Numbered from the stretch's first letter, positions 1 through 6,466 are shown. The stretch: DNA of 11,304 nucleotides from an uncultured beta proteobacterium (GCA_902826155.1 CADEDU010000141.1:1-11304); one strand, 5' to 3'. Translations and numbers: made by a program. The notes: generated by a model not told the origin, from the letters alone.

Positions 1-76
1 GCGACCGACAACCTTCCCAGAACGGTTGCGAGTCGGGCGTCACGCGCGGGAGCGGCTTGTCGGGGCGATCGGTCAT
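1..76 (-). CDS. DUF35 zinc-ribbon/OB-fold protein, N-terminus only (partial)
   Basis: Only the first 25 codons lie in the window; the rest runs off the left edge. The protein starts at an ATG (74-76 on the plus strand as cat), 8 bp after the stop of the thiolase-like gene upstream, with a weak GTGAG Shine-Dalgarno. The visible residues include KPLPRVTPDSQPFWEG, which matches KPLPRIDGPNRPFWEG of the complete DUF35 protein at 2448-2876 in 10 of 16 positions. This PFWEG segment is typical of the N-terminal helix that precedes the zinc ribbon in DUF35 (rubredoxin-like ribbon plus OB-fold) proteins. These proteins pair with thiolase-superfamily enzymes, so this is probably the partner of the thiolase-like protein at 85-1266. 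The zinc cysteines lie outside the window, so the family call rests on this short match and the context. Confidence 0.8.
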   Translation of the reverse strand, partial: MTDRPDKPLPRVTPDSQPFWEGCRS

Positions 77-84
77 GTTCGCGC

Positions 85-1266
85 TCACGTTTGATTAGTC
101 AGGATCACGGCGTCACCCCAGCAGGTCGCCCATTGCAAATGCCTTGCATTGGAAATCTGCCGGTCGTCCGCATCGCCACGCAGCTGTCGCACCATTTCGA
201 GAATCGAGTTCCATCCACCGACGTGCGCTTCCGAAAGCAAGCCACCGGAAGTGTTCATCGGCAACTCGCCGCCCAGTTCGATGCGCCCGCCTTGCACCCA
301 CCGCGCCGCTTCACCGGGCTCGCAGTAGCCGAACCGCTCCAGGGTGAACAGCACCAGCGGTGAGAACGCGTCGTACGTGTAGAGGGCGGCAATGTCGCTT
401 CTGCCTACACCCGCCATCGCGAACACTTCGTTGTCGGCCTCGCGCACCCGGTGCCGCTGGTTCGACTGCTGATGAATACCCAATCCGGGTGGCGCGAAGA
501 TGAACTCGTCGCGACCCGTGCGCAGCCCTTGCATGCCGGCGACGTAGACCGGCCGCCCGGGCAGGTCGCGCGCGCGATCAGCCGTGGTCACGAGCGTCAC
601 CGCTGCCCCATCAGTGACCAGGCAACAGTCGAACAATCGTAATGGATCGACCACCATGCGCGCCGCCTGATGATCGGCCAGCGTCATCGGCTTGGTCATG
701 GTCGCGTAGGGCGACCGCTGTGCATGCTTGCGAAACGCGATCGGCACCGCGGCGAGTTGTTCGCTGGTCGCGCCGTACAGCGCCATGTAGCGCTGCATCG
801 CCAGCGCTGCGCCTCCAGCGGGTGCGGTCAGACCATAGGGCGGTGATTCACCATGCGTGCCACCGTCTTCGCGCGTGCCCTCGGCATCGCCCGGTCCACC
901 GAGGATCTGCCGTTCGCGCGTGAAGCTGATCGCCGTCACGCAGGCCACGACATCGGCAAGTCCGCAAGCCACCGCCATCGCCGCCTGCTGCAGCGCGCTG
1001 GTGACGAACCGGCCGTGCAACCACGTCTGCCCGACCCAGCGCGTCTGCAAGCCGTAGGCCAGCGCGATGCGGTCGTAGTCCAGGCCGAGCGGCCAGCCCA
1101 TGTGCACGACGATGCCGTCGATGTCAGTGCGCGCGAGGCCCGCGTCGTCCAGTGCCGCTTGCAGCGCCGCCGCGCCGAGCTTGAGCTGCGAATCGGGCAG
1201 ATAGCGCCCGTAACGACTCTGGCCGATGCCGACGATTGCCGCCTGACTACGCAGATCGAGCGGCAT
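85..1266 (-). CDS. Thiolase-superfamily protein T1 (lipid-transfer/retro-aldolase-like)
   Basis: A 393-residue thiolase-fold protein of the SCP-x/lipid-transfer type, usually annotated acetyl-CoA acetyltransferase or thiolase-like. The N-terminal half opens with the beta-strand AIVGIGQSRYGR (residues 10-21) and a DIDGIVV segment (48-54). The C-terminal half has YDAFSP (298-303) and NTSGGLLSEAH (338-348). In true thiolases the nucleophilic Cys lies in a CASG-like motif; here the equivalent stretch is GRFVTS (85-90), with no Cys. The HEAF His is replaced by Tyr298, while a His (348) remains near the GHP position. Claisen thiolase chemistry is therefore doubtful, and a retro-aldol or other CoA-thioester C-C cleavage in the cytoplasm is more likely. 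It is followed 8 bp later by a DUF35 gene and preceded 79 bp upstream by the dehydrogenase. The ATG start at 1266 has only a poor Shine-Dalgarno. It is a distant paralogue of the protein at 2873-4018. Confidence 0.85.
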   Translation of the reverse strand: MPLDLRSQAAIVGIGQSRYGRYLPDSQLKLGAAALQAALDDAGLARTDIDGIVVHMGWPLGLDYDRIALAYGLQTRWVGQTWLHGRFVTSALQQAAMAVACGLADVVACVTAISFTRERQILGGPGDAEGTREDGGTHGESPPYGLTAPAGGAALAMQRYMALYGATSEQLAAVPIAFRKHAQRSPYATMTKPMTLADHQAARMVVDPLRLFDCCLVTDGAAVTLVTTADRARDLPGRPVYVAGMQGLRTGRDEFIFAPPGLGIHQQSNQRHRVREADNEVFAMAGVGRSDIAALYTYDAFSPLVLFTLERFGYCEPGEAARWVQGGRIELGGELPMNTSGGLLSEAHVGGWNSILEMVRQLRGDADDRQISNARHLQWATCWGDAVILTNQT

Positions 1267-1301
1267 ACGTTTGCATCCGATTCATCGTTTCGTCGCGCAT
1301 C

Positions 1302-1349
1302 GGCTTGGTTCAGCCCTTGTTTCAGCCCTCGGTTCAGCCCTTGTTTCAG
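1302..1349 (-). repeat. 12-bp tandem repeat x4 carrying in-frame stop codons
   Basis: On the minus strand the four units are CTGAAACAAGGG, CTGAACCGAGGG, CTGAAACAAGGG and CTGAACCAAGCC, reading from 1349 to 1302. The TGA that ends the dehydrogenase gene (1346-1348) lies in the first unit. Because the period is 12, each later unit repeats TGA in the same reading frame, giving four in-frame stops. The array fills more than half of the 79-bp gap to the next gene. It has no obvious self-complementarity, so it is not a hairpin terminator. Confidence 0.9.
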
Positions 1350-2389
1350 TCATTAGGGCGCAGCACGATCCGGCCCACAGCCTTACCCGACTCGACCAAT
1401 TCGTGCGCCCGGGTCGCTTCCTCCAACGGCAACGACTCGGAGATCACCGGCTTGACCTCACCACGCGCCATCAGTCGCAACACGTCTTCGAGCTGCCTGC
1501 GCGACGTGCTCATCACCGAGTACATCGACTGGTTTTTCAGGAAAAGTTGCGCGGGATTGAACGGCACGAACTCTCCAGTGAGCTGGCCGATCATGATCCA
1601 GCGTCCGCTCTGCCCGAGGCTGCGACGCATCGGTTCGAACAGCGGTGTGCCGACGTTGTCGACCAGCACGTCGACGCCTTGGCCGCCGGTGAGCTTCCTG
1701 ACCTGCGCTGAGAAATCTTCGCCGCGCGCGTGCACCACGACGTCATGCGCACCCTGGGCGCGGATCAACTCGACCTTCTCCGGCGAGGTAGTCTGCGCTA
1801 TCACGTAAGCCCCGGCCAACCGCGCGAGTTGAATGGCGTGCAAGCCCAGCCCGCCGCCCGCTCCGGTGATGAGCACCGACTCGCCCATCTGTAGCTTGCC
1901 GACGTCACGCACGCCATTGAGGATCGTGCCGATCGCGCACGCCGCAATGGCCGCGCCATCGAGCGCCACGCCCTCGGGCACCAGGGCAACGTTGTCGTCT
2001 TCGACCGCCACCAGCTCCGCGTAGCCGCCGACCATGCCGTAGTCGCCGAGGAACTTGCGCTCCTGGCATTGCGATTCGCGCCCGGTCCGACAGAAGCGGC
2101 ACGCCCCGCAGATGTGATAGCGCTGCGCGGTGGCGACGCGATCGCCCGGCTTGAACATCGTCACATCGCGTCCGACCTCGGCCACCGTGCCGGCGATTTC
2201 ATGGCCGAGGATGCAAGGCATCTTCACGCCGGCGCGCAACGTGCCGTTGCGGGTGAGCACGTCGTGAAAGCACACCCCGCAACTATCGACGCGAATGATC
2301 ACGTCCTTGGGCGAGGGCACCGGGTCGCTGACGCTTTGCATCCGCAGCGCTTCCAATCCGCCCGGCTGCTGTACCACGATCGCTTTCAA
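1346..2389 (-). CDS. Zinc-dependent medium-chain alcohol dehydrogenase, TTG start
   Basis: A 347-residue MDR-superfamily alcohol dehydrogenase, the usual length. It would oxidise an alcohol (or reduce the ketone/aldehyde) with NAD(P) in the cytoplasm. Visible landmarks are catalytic-zinc ligands Cys37 in DSCGVC, His63 in GHE and Cys151 in AACAIGT; four structural-zinc cysteines at 94, 97, 100 and 108; and the dinucleotide-binding loop TGAGGGLG at 175-182. The start is a TTG at 2389: it gives the family's canonical KAIVV opening and has GAGGAG 9 bases upstream. The only in-frame upstream ATG (2560) would overlap the DUF35 gene by over 100 bp, and the first internal ATG would remove the first beta-strand. 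Lying between two thiolase/DUF35 modules, it probably makes or uses a keto intermediate that they cleave. The substrate is unknown. Confidence 0.93.
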   Translation of the reverse strand: MKAIVVQQPGGLEALRMQSVSDPVPSPKDVIIRVDSCGVCFHDVLTRNGTLRAGVKMPCILGHEIAGTVAEVGRDVTMFKPGDRVATAQRYHICGACRFCRTGRESQCQERKFLGDYGMVGGYAELVAVEDDNVALVPEGVALDGAAIAACAIGTILNGVRDVGKLQMGESVLITGAGGGLGLHAIQLARLAGAYVIAQTTSPEKVELIRAQGAHDVVVHARGEDFSAQVRKLTGGQGVDVLVDNVGTPLFEPMRRSLGQSGRWIMIGQLTGEFVPFNPAQLFLKNQSMYSVMSTSRRQLEDVLRLMARGEVKPVISESLPLEEATRAHELVESGKAVGRIVLRPND

Positions 2390-2398
2390 GTTTCTGCG

Positions 2399-2404
2399 CT
2401 CCTC
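2399..2404 (-). promoter_or_regulatory. Ribosome binding site deciding the TTG start
   Basis: GAGGAG on the minus strand lies 9 bases before the TTG at 2389. It is the reason for choosing this rare start over the upstream ATG at 2560. Confidence 0.75.
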
Positions 2405-2408
2405 ACCA

Positions 2409-2453
2409 GGGCGGGACTTACGGGGACTGGACTTACAGACGCGGTACTTACAG
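2409..2453 (-). repeat. 15-bp tandem repeat x3 carrying in-frame stop codons
   Basis: Minus-strand units, from 2453 to 2409, are CTGTAAGTACCGCGT, CTGTAAGTCCAGTCC and CCGTAAGTCCCGCCC. The first unit contains the last codon and TAA stop (2448-2450) of the DUF35 gene. The 15-bp period puts two further TAA codons in the same frame (2433-2435 and 2418-2420). The shared core is GTAAGT. The array fills most of the 58-bp gap before the dehydrogenase and ends just upstream of its ribosome binding site. Confidence 0.85.
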
Positions 2454-2876
2454 CGGCCGGAATTTGAGCAACGTGACTTCAGATGTGACGGCAACGAAAC
2501 TCGCTTGCACCCGCATGCCAATGCGCGCACCCGTAGCTGCCGCGCCGCCGGCGGGCACATCGACCAGGTTGGAGAACAACTGCACGCCTTCGTCGAGCCG
2601 CACCTGCACCACGTCGTACGGCACGTCGGCCGCGAAGCTGGGCCAGTAGGCCTTGTGGAACGTGCAGAACGACTCGACCGTGCCCGCGCCGCTCACCTCA
2701 CGCCAGTCGCTGCGATCACTCAGGCAATGCGCGCAGTTACGCGTGGCGGGAAAGCGATGCCGTCCGCAGTCCGAGCAACGCTGCAGCATCACCTTGCCTG
2801 CGCGTAGCCCCTCCCAGAACGGACGATTCGGTCCGTCGATGCGCGGCAGCGGTTTGGCGTACGGGGTCGTACTCAT
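2448..2876 (-). CDS. DUF35 zinc-ribbon/OB-fold protein, partner of thiolase-like T2
   Basis: A 142-residue DUF35-family protein with a rubredoxin-like zinc ribbon (Cys34, Cys37, Cys48 and Cys51) followed by an OB-fold (about 58-142) containing SGAGTVESF and DEGVQLFSNLV segments typical of the family. These proteins bind acyl-CoA or act as the obligate second subunit of thiolase-superfamily enzymes, for example in the Ltp2-ChsH2 aldolase and archaeal thiolase complexes. The ATG at 2876 overlaps the stop of the thiolase-like gene as ATGA, and GGGAAGG lies 7-8 bases upstream, so translation is probably coupled to give equal subunits. The open frame extends further upstream without support. It is followed by a repeat-filled gap and then the dehydrogenase. 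Family assignment is secure; the reaction depends on the partner. Confidence 0.93.
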   Translation of the reverse strand: MSTTPYAKPLPRIDGPNRPFWEGLRAGKVMLQRCSDCGRHRFPATRNCAHCLSDRSDWREVSGAGTVESFCTFHKAYWPSFAADVPYDVVQVRLDEGVQLFSNLVDVPAGGAAATGARIGMRVQASFVAVTSEVTLLKFRPL

Positions 2877-4018
2877 CGCGGCGCCTTCCCGTACACGATC
2901 GAAGTGATGACGGGCGCCGCGGTCATGTATTGCACCAGTTCCGCGTCCTTCACCTGCCGTGCGCCGCACTCGCCACGCACCTGACGTACCGCCTCGACGT
3001 TGAGCGCCCAACCTTGCATGTACGACTCCGACAAGTGTCCGCCGCTAGTGTTGGTGGGGAACTCTCCGCCAAGTGCAAGCCGACCGTTCTCGCCGAAGCG
3101 GCCGCCTTCGCCCACCGGACAGAAGCCGAAGCCTTCGAGACAGAACAGCACCGTCGGCGTGAAGTTGTCGTAGATCATCAACGCATCCATGTCGTGTGCG
3201 CCGGCCCCGGCCATCGTGTACGTCTGCTGCGCGACCTTGCGCATCGGGCCGCACCAGAAGTCTTCCGGCGGAAAAGTCGAGCCCGAGAACTGCGCCGCCT
3301 GGCCGAATCCGCGGATGTACGCCGGCGGCTTGGCGGAATCGCGTGCGCGATCGGCGCTGGTGAGGATCATCGCCACGCCGCCGTCGTTGATCAGGCAGTA
3401 GTCGAGCAGATGCAGTGGCTCGCAGACGTAGCGCGACGCTCGATACTGCTCCAGCGTGAACGGGTCGCGCATCACCGCGTTCGGGTTGAGCGCAGCGTGA
3501 CTGCGGAACGCGGTGGCGATGGCACCGAGCTGGTCCTGCGTGGTGCCGTACAACCCCATATGCCTGCGCATCATCATTGCGTGAAATGCGCCGGGCGATG
3601 TCATGCCGTAGGGAAACCACAATCCAGGTCCGCCGCTGCCGTAGATGTCGGTATCCCCGCCGTACTGATCACCCGTCGACCGACCGTTGTTGCCGTAGAT
3701 CAACGCGACCGTCTTCGCCATGCCCGCCGCGATGATCGCGACCGCCGTCTGAATGCAGATTCCGGAGAACCGTCCATGCCCGGGCGTGATCGTGGTGTAA
3801 GCCGGATCGAGGCCGGCCAATTCGCAGAAGCGCTGATAGTCCGGGATGCGGTTGAGGATGACCCCATCGATGTCGCTGCGCTGCAAGCCGCAGTCGGCAA
3901 GCGCCTCTTGCAGCGCCCAGATGCCAAGGTCGTACGGGTCGTATTCGGGCAGCCGGCCGTAGCGCGTGTGGCCGACGCCAACGACTGCGACTGCACCGGC
4001 AAGATCGTTGTTGGGCAT
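2873..4018 (-). CDS. Thiolase-superfamily protein T2 (Ltp-type retro-aldolase-like)
   Basis: A 381-residue thiolase-fold protein related to T1 at 85-1266. It has the AVVGVGHTRYGR start strand (10-21), DIDGVIL (49-55), YDNFTP (283-288) and NTSGGHLSESYMQG (323-336). The stretch where thiolases carry the nucleophilic Cys reads HGRFSG (81-86). The HEAF His is replaced by Tyr283 and the GHP His by Tyr333. Loss of both Cys and His roles with tyrosines in their place resembles the repurposed active site reported for the steroid side-chain aldolase Ltp2, which works with a DUF35 partner. Here the DUF35 gene follows with a 4-bp ATGA overlap. The likely role is retro-aldol cleavage of a beta-hydroxy-acyl-CoA (inference). 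The ATG at 4018 has only a weak, closely spaced GAGG. Upstream, 66 bp away, lies the SMP-30 gene. Confidence 0.88.
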   Translation of the reverse strand: MPNNDLAGAVAVVGVGHTRYGRLPEYDPYDLGIWALQEALADCGLQRSDIDGVILNRIPDYQRFCELAGLDPAYTTITPGHGRFSGICIQTAVAIIAAGMAKTVALIYGNNGRSTGDQYGGDTDIYGSGGPGLWFPYGMTSPGAFHAMMMRRHMGLYGTTQDQLGAIATAFRSHAALNPNAVMRDPFTLEQYRASRYVCEPLHLLDYCLINDGGVAMILTSADRARDSAKPPAYIRGFGQAAQFSGSTFPPEDFWCGPMRKVAQQTYTMAGAGAHDMDALMIYDNFTPTVLFCLEGFGFCPVGEGGRFGENGRLALGGEFPTNTSGGHLSESYMQGWALNVEAVRQVRGECGARQVKDAELVQYMTAAPVITSIVYGKAPR

Positions 4019-4020
4019 GG

Positions 4021-4075
4021 CCTCAGGCGGTATGGGTAAGGAGATGCGGGTAGGCGATACGGCTAGGGGTATGAG
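4021..4075 (-). repeat. Degenerate 13-14 bp tandem repeat x4 in the SMP-30/T2 gap
   Basis: Minus-strand units from 4075 to 4021 are CTCATACCCCTAGC, CGTATCGCCTACC, CGCATCTCCTTACC and CATACCGCCTGAGG. They share a YAT[AC]CnCCT core and are out of step by one base in places. The array makes up most of the 66-bp gap. Unlike the other two arrays it begins about 10 bp after the SMP-30 stop and does not repeat that stop. It is more degenerate, so less certain. Confidence 0.6.
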
Positions 4076-4084
4076 TACTAGCGA

Positions 4085-4960
4085 TCATCCAGCGAATCGC
4101 GTCTCAGGCAAGCCCTTTACGCCCGGCTGGCATGCGAGCAGCGAACCGGCGAGCGGCTGGGATTCGAGCGCGCCGGCATCGAGATCCATCGTCGCCGTGG
4201 TGACGTAGAGCGTGGACAGATCCGGTCCACCGAACATCACGCTGGTTGGCCGCTGCACCGGCAGCTTCACGATGCGCTCGAGCCTGCCATCCGGCGCGTA
4301 ACGATGAATGCACCAGCGATCGAACTGAACGCTCCACACGCCTCCTTCGGCGTCGACCGTCAGTCCGTCGGGTCCACCGTGTCCGGCCTCGACCTCGACG
4401 AACACGCGCCGATTCGATACGAAACCGCTGGCCAGATCGAAATCGTAGGCATAGATCCGCCTCGATGGCGTGTCGGTGAAATACATCGTGCGATCGTCCG
4501 GACTCCAGCCGATGCCGTTGGCGATCGTCGCGACGCCGCGGTCGGCGCAGACCGGCCGCAGGCTCGCATCGATGCGATATAGACCGCCGATCGGGGCGCG
4601 CAGCTTGCGATCCATGGCCCCGACCCAGAAGCGGCCCGCGCGATCGGTCTTGCCATCGTTGAAGCGCAGCACGTCGAAGTCCACGTCGACCCGGTCGACG
4701 AACCGCGCATTAGCTTCGGGTTGATCGAGCGTCGCGAGCCCCGAACGGAACGCGATCAGGAACCCTCCGTCGCGGCGTAGGCACATCGATCCGACCAGTT
4801 TCGGCAGCGGCCAGTGCGCCGTTGTGTTGCGGGCCGGATCGAACCGCCACAATGCGGGCGCTGAGATGTCGACCCACCACAGCACGCGCTCGACCGGACA
4901 CCACAGCGGACCTTCGCCGAGGGTGTTGCGGCAATCGACCGCGCGTTCGATCGACGTCAC
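4085..4960 (-). CDS. SMP-30/gluconolactonase/LRE-like protein (lactonase)
   Basis: A 291-residue six-bladed beta-propeller of the SMP-30/gluconolactonase family, of usual length. Family members are metal-dependent lactone hydrolases. The metal ligands are visible: Glu16 in LGEGPLW, Asn148 in TIANGIGWSPD and Asp198 in GGPDGL. The substrate loop FNDGKTDRAGRFWVG (100-114) and YFTDT (160-164) are also typical. No signal peptide is seen, so it is cytoplasmic. The start is GTG at 4960, with AGGAG 6 bases upstream; the in-frame ATG at 5017 would overlap the divergent gene and has no such site. It is the first gene of the minus-strand unit, 47 bp from the divergent MmgE/PrpD gene. A lactonase fits ring opening after a lactone-forming oxygenation, but SMP-30 proteins also act on sugar lactones, so the substrate is open. 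Confidence 0.92.
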   Translation of the reverse strand: MTSIERAVDCRNTLGEGPLWCPVERVLWWVDISAPALWRFDPARNTTAHWPLPKLVGSMCLRRDGGFLIAFRSGLATLDQPEANARFVDRVDVDFDVLRFNDGKTDRAGRFWVGAMDRKLRAPIGGLYRIDASLRPVCADRGVATIANGIGWSPDDRTMYFTDTPSRRIYAYDFDLASGFVSNRRVFVEVEAGHGGPDGLTVDAEGGVWSVQFDRWCIHRYAPDGRLERIVKLPVQRPTSVMFGGPDLSTLYVTTATMDLDAGALESQPLAGSLLACQPGVKGLPETRFAG

Positions 4961-4980
4961 GCCTGTCTCCTTTGTATAGT
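4951..4980 (+). promoter_or_regulatory. Candidate sigma70 promoter for the MmgE/PrpD gene
   Basis: TCGACG (4951-4956), an 18-base spacer and TATAGT (4975-4980), which matches TATAAT in five of six positions. Transcription would begin near 4987, about 20 bases before the ATG. It overlaps the start and ribosome binding site of the divergent SMP-30 gene. It was found by eye only. Confidence 0.35.
4966..4973 (-). promoter_or_regulatory. Strong ribosome binding site for the GTG start of the SMP-30 gene
   Basis: AAAGGAGA on the minus strand, followed by six bases (counted from AGGAG) and GTG at 4960. It fixes the start of the SMP-30 protein. Confidence 0.85.
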
Positions 4981-4988
4981 CGCGATCA

Positions 4989-5017
4989 ATCGTACTGGCG
5001 AACCACCATGCCGACAA
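4989..5017 (-). promoter_or_regulatory. Candidate sigma70 promoter for the minus-strand unit
   Basis: On the minus strand TTGTCG (5017-5012), a 17-base spacer and TACGAT (4994-4989), each four of six matches to consensus. Transcription would start about 20-25 bases before the GTG of SMP-30, just ahead of its strong ribosome binding site. The -35 box lies inside the first codons of the divergent gene, so the two promoters would be interlocked. Confidence 0.38.
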
Positions 5018-6453
5018 CCTCTGCTATCGAATCGACTGCGGCTGCATCCGCGTCGCAATCTGTTGTGATCGCGCAATCTGACCGCGAACGCGCGAGTGCT
5101 TCACTTGCACGCCGGATCGCGCAGTCCGCGCTTCGGTGCGATGTCGCCGCGCTCGAGCCCGCGGTTATCGACAAAGTCCGCACCTGCCTGTTCGACTGCT
5201 TCGCGGGCGCGTTGGCCTCGCGCGATCTGCCCTGGAGCCGCCAGGCCATCGACTACGCGTTCGCCATGGGCGATACCGGGGCCACCGTGATTGGCGAGAC
5301 GCGCACCGCGAGCTGGAGCGAAGCGGCTTTCGCCAATGCAAGCATGGCACACGGCCTGGTGCAGGAGGACATGCACACCGCGAGCGTCAGCCACATCGGT
5401 GTCGTCATCATTCCGGCGCTGCTGGCGCTTGCTGAGCGTAGTCGATCGAACGGCGAAGACTTCGTCGCGGCGATGGTGGTCGGATATCAGGTCATGGCGC
5501 GCCTGGGCCAGGCGGTGGTCAATCGCGAATCGGCCCTGACCTATCGCCCGCTGGGGATGACCGGCGCGGTCGGCGCGGCTGCTGCGGGCGCTCGCCTGTT
5601 GCGATTGAGCGAAGCGCAGACAACGAACGCGATCGCGCTCGCTGCCAATACGGTCGCTGGGTTCAACGAGTGGCCGCGTTCCGGTGGCAGCGAAATGTTC
5701 TTCCACCCGGGTTTCGCTGCGCGCAACGGCCTGACGTGCGTACTGCTCGCGCAGGCCGGTGCCCGAGGAGCGGAGTCTGCGCTCGATGGTCAGGGCGGCA
5801 TGCTCGCGGCGTTTCGCACGAGTAATGAGGCGCGACACCGGCTCGACGCGAGCGACGCGTTCGATGCTCCATGGGAGATCATGGCGGTGTATCACAAGCC
5901 CGCGCCGGTCTGTAACTTCGCGCAGACGCCGGGGCAAGCCGCGCTGCACCTGATCAAGGAGCATCGCTTCGATGCGCATGATGTGCGCGCAATCACCGTC
6001 AGGAGTTTCCCGCAGGCGATCGACTATCCAGGCTGTGCACATCGAGGGTCGTTCTCGTCAGTGCTTCAAGCCAAGATGAGCATTCCATTCGCCGTGGCCA
6101 GTGCGCTTGGCACCGGGCAGCTCGACGAGGCGAGCTATCGGGATCCGGCCACATCTGCCGCATTGCCGTTGGCTCAGCTCGTGCGGCTCGAAGTCGATCC
6201 GGCGTTTTCGCACGCGTTTCCGCAACAACAAGGCGCCGAAGTCATCGTCGAGCTTCGTGATGGCCGGCGGCTTGCAAAGCGGCTCGACGCACTGATCTCG
6301 CTGGAGCCGTCCGAGGTTCGCGATCGATTCCACCGCGTCGTCACCGCCACGCTCGGGCCGCAGGCCTGCATTGAGATCGATCAGGCGATTCGCGACGTGG
6401 CGCGCTGCGATGACCTGTCAGCCTTCGCGCGTGCGCTGCGCGCGGCCAGCTAG
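5008..6453 (+). CDS. MmgE/PrpD-family protein (2-methylcitrate dehydratase-like)
   Basis: A 481-residue protein of the MmgE/PrpD family, which includes 2-methylcitrate dehydratase, cis-aconitate decarboxylase and iminodisuccinate epimerase; members remove water or CO2 from, or isomerise, small carboxylic acids. The helical core shows NASMAHGLVQEDMH (110-123), SHIGVVIIPALLALAE (128-143), VVGYQVMARLG (157-167) and YHKPAPVCNFAQT (295-307), which correspond to the family's active-site segments. The usual Asp-Asp before the His region reads Glu120-Asp121 here. The first 20 or so residues are Ala/Ser/Thr-rich and look like a non-conserved extension. The ATG at 5008 has a poor Shine-Dalgarno. The acyl-CoA synthetase follows 13 bp later, so the two are probably co-transcribed. 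The specific activity cannot be told; a dehydratase on a CoA-pathway acid is the best guess. Confidence 0.88.
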   Translation: MPTTSAIESTAAASASQSVVIAQSDRERASASLARRIAQSALRCDVAALEPAVIDKVRTCLFDCFAGALASRDLPWSRQAIDYAFAMGDTGATVIGETRTASWSEAAFANASMAHGLVQEDMHTASVSHIGVVIIPALLALAERSRSNGEDFVAAMVVGYQVMARLGQAVVNRESALTYRPLGMTGAVGAAAAGARLLRLSEAQTTNAIALAANTVAGFNEWPRSGGSEMFFHPGFAARNGLTCVLLAQAGARGAESALDGQGGMLAAFRTSNEARHRLDASDAFDAPWEIMAVYHKPAPVCNFAQTPGQAALHLIKEHRFDAHDVRAITVRSFPQAIDYPGCAHRGSFSSVLQAKMSIPFAVASALGTGQLDEASYRDPATSAALPLAQLVRLEVDPAFSHAFPQQQGAEVIVELRDGRRLAKRLDALISLEPSEVRDRFHRVVTATLGPQACIEIDQAIRDVARCDDLSAFARALRAAS

Positions 6454-6466
6454 CCGGGTGCCTTCG

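Noticed and set aside
1302..1349. The repeat arrays as a CRISPR
   Set aside because: The units are 12-15 bp, contiguous and without unique spacers, and there are no cas genes, so they are simple tandem repeats.
2390..2560. An N-terminal extension of the dehydrogenase to the ATG at 2560
   Set aside because: The extension overlaps the DUF35 gene and crosses the tandem repeat, is Cys/Arg-rich, and lacks similarity to the family. The TTG at 2389 has a good ribosome binding site and the canonical start strand.
2930..4039. A 369-codon plus-strand open frame opposite T2
   Set aside because: It is an antisense shadow of a clear thiolase-fold gene, with no motif or ribosome binding site.
5101..6042. 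A 313-codon open frame antisense to the MmgE/PrpD gene
   Set aside because: The translation is Arg/His-rich without a family signature, and the sense frame carries the conserved MmgE/PrpD segments.
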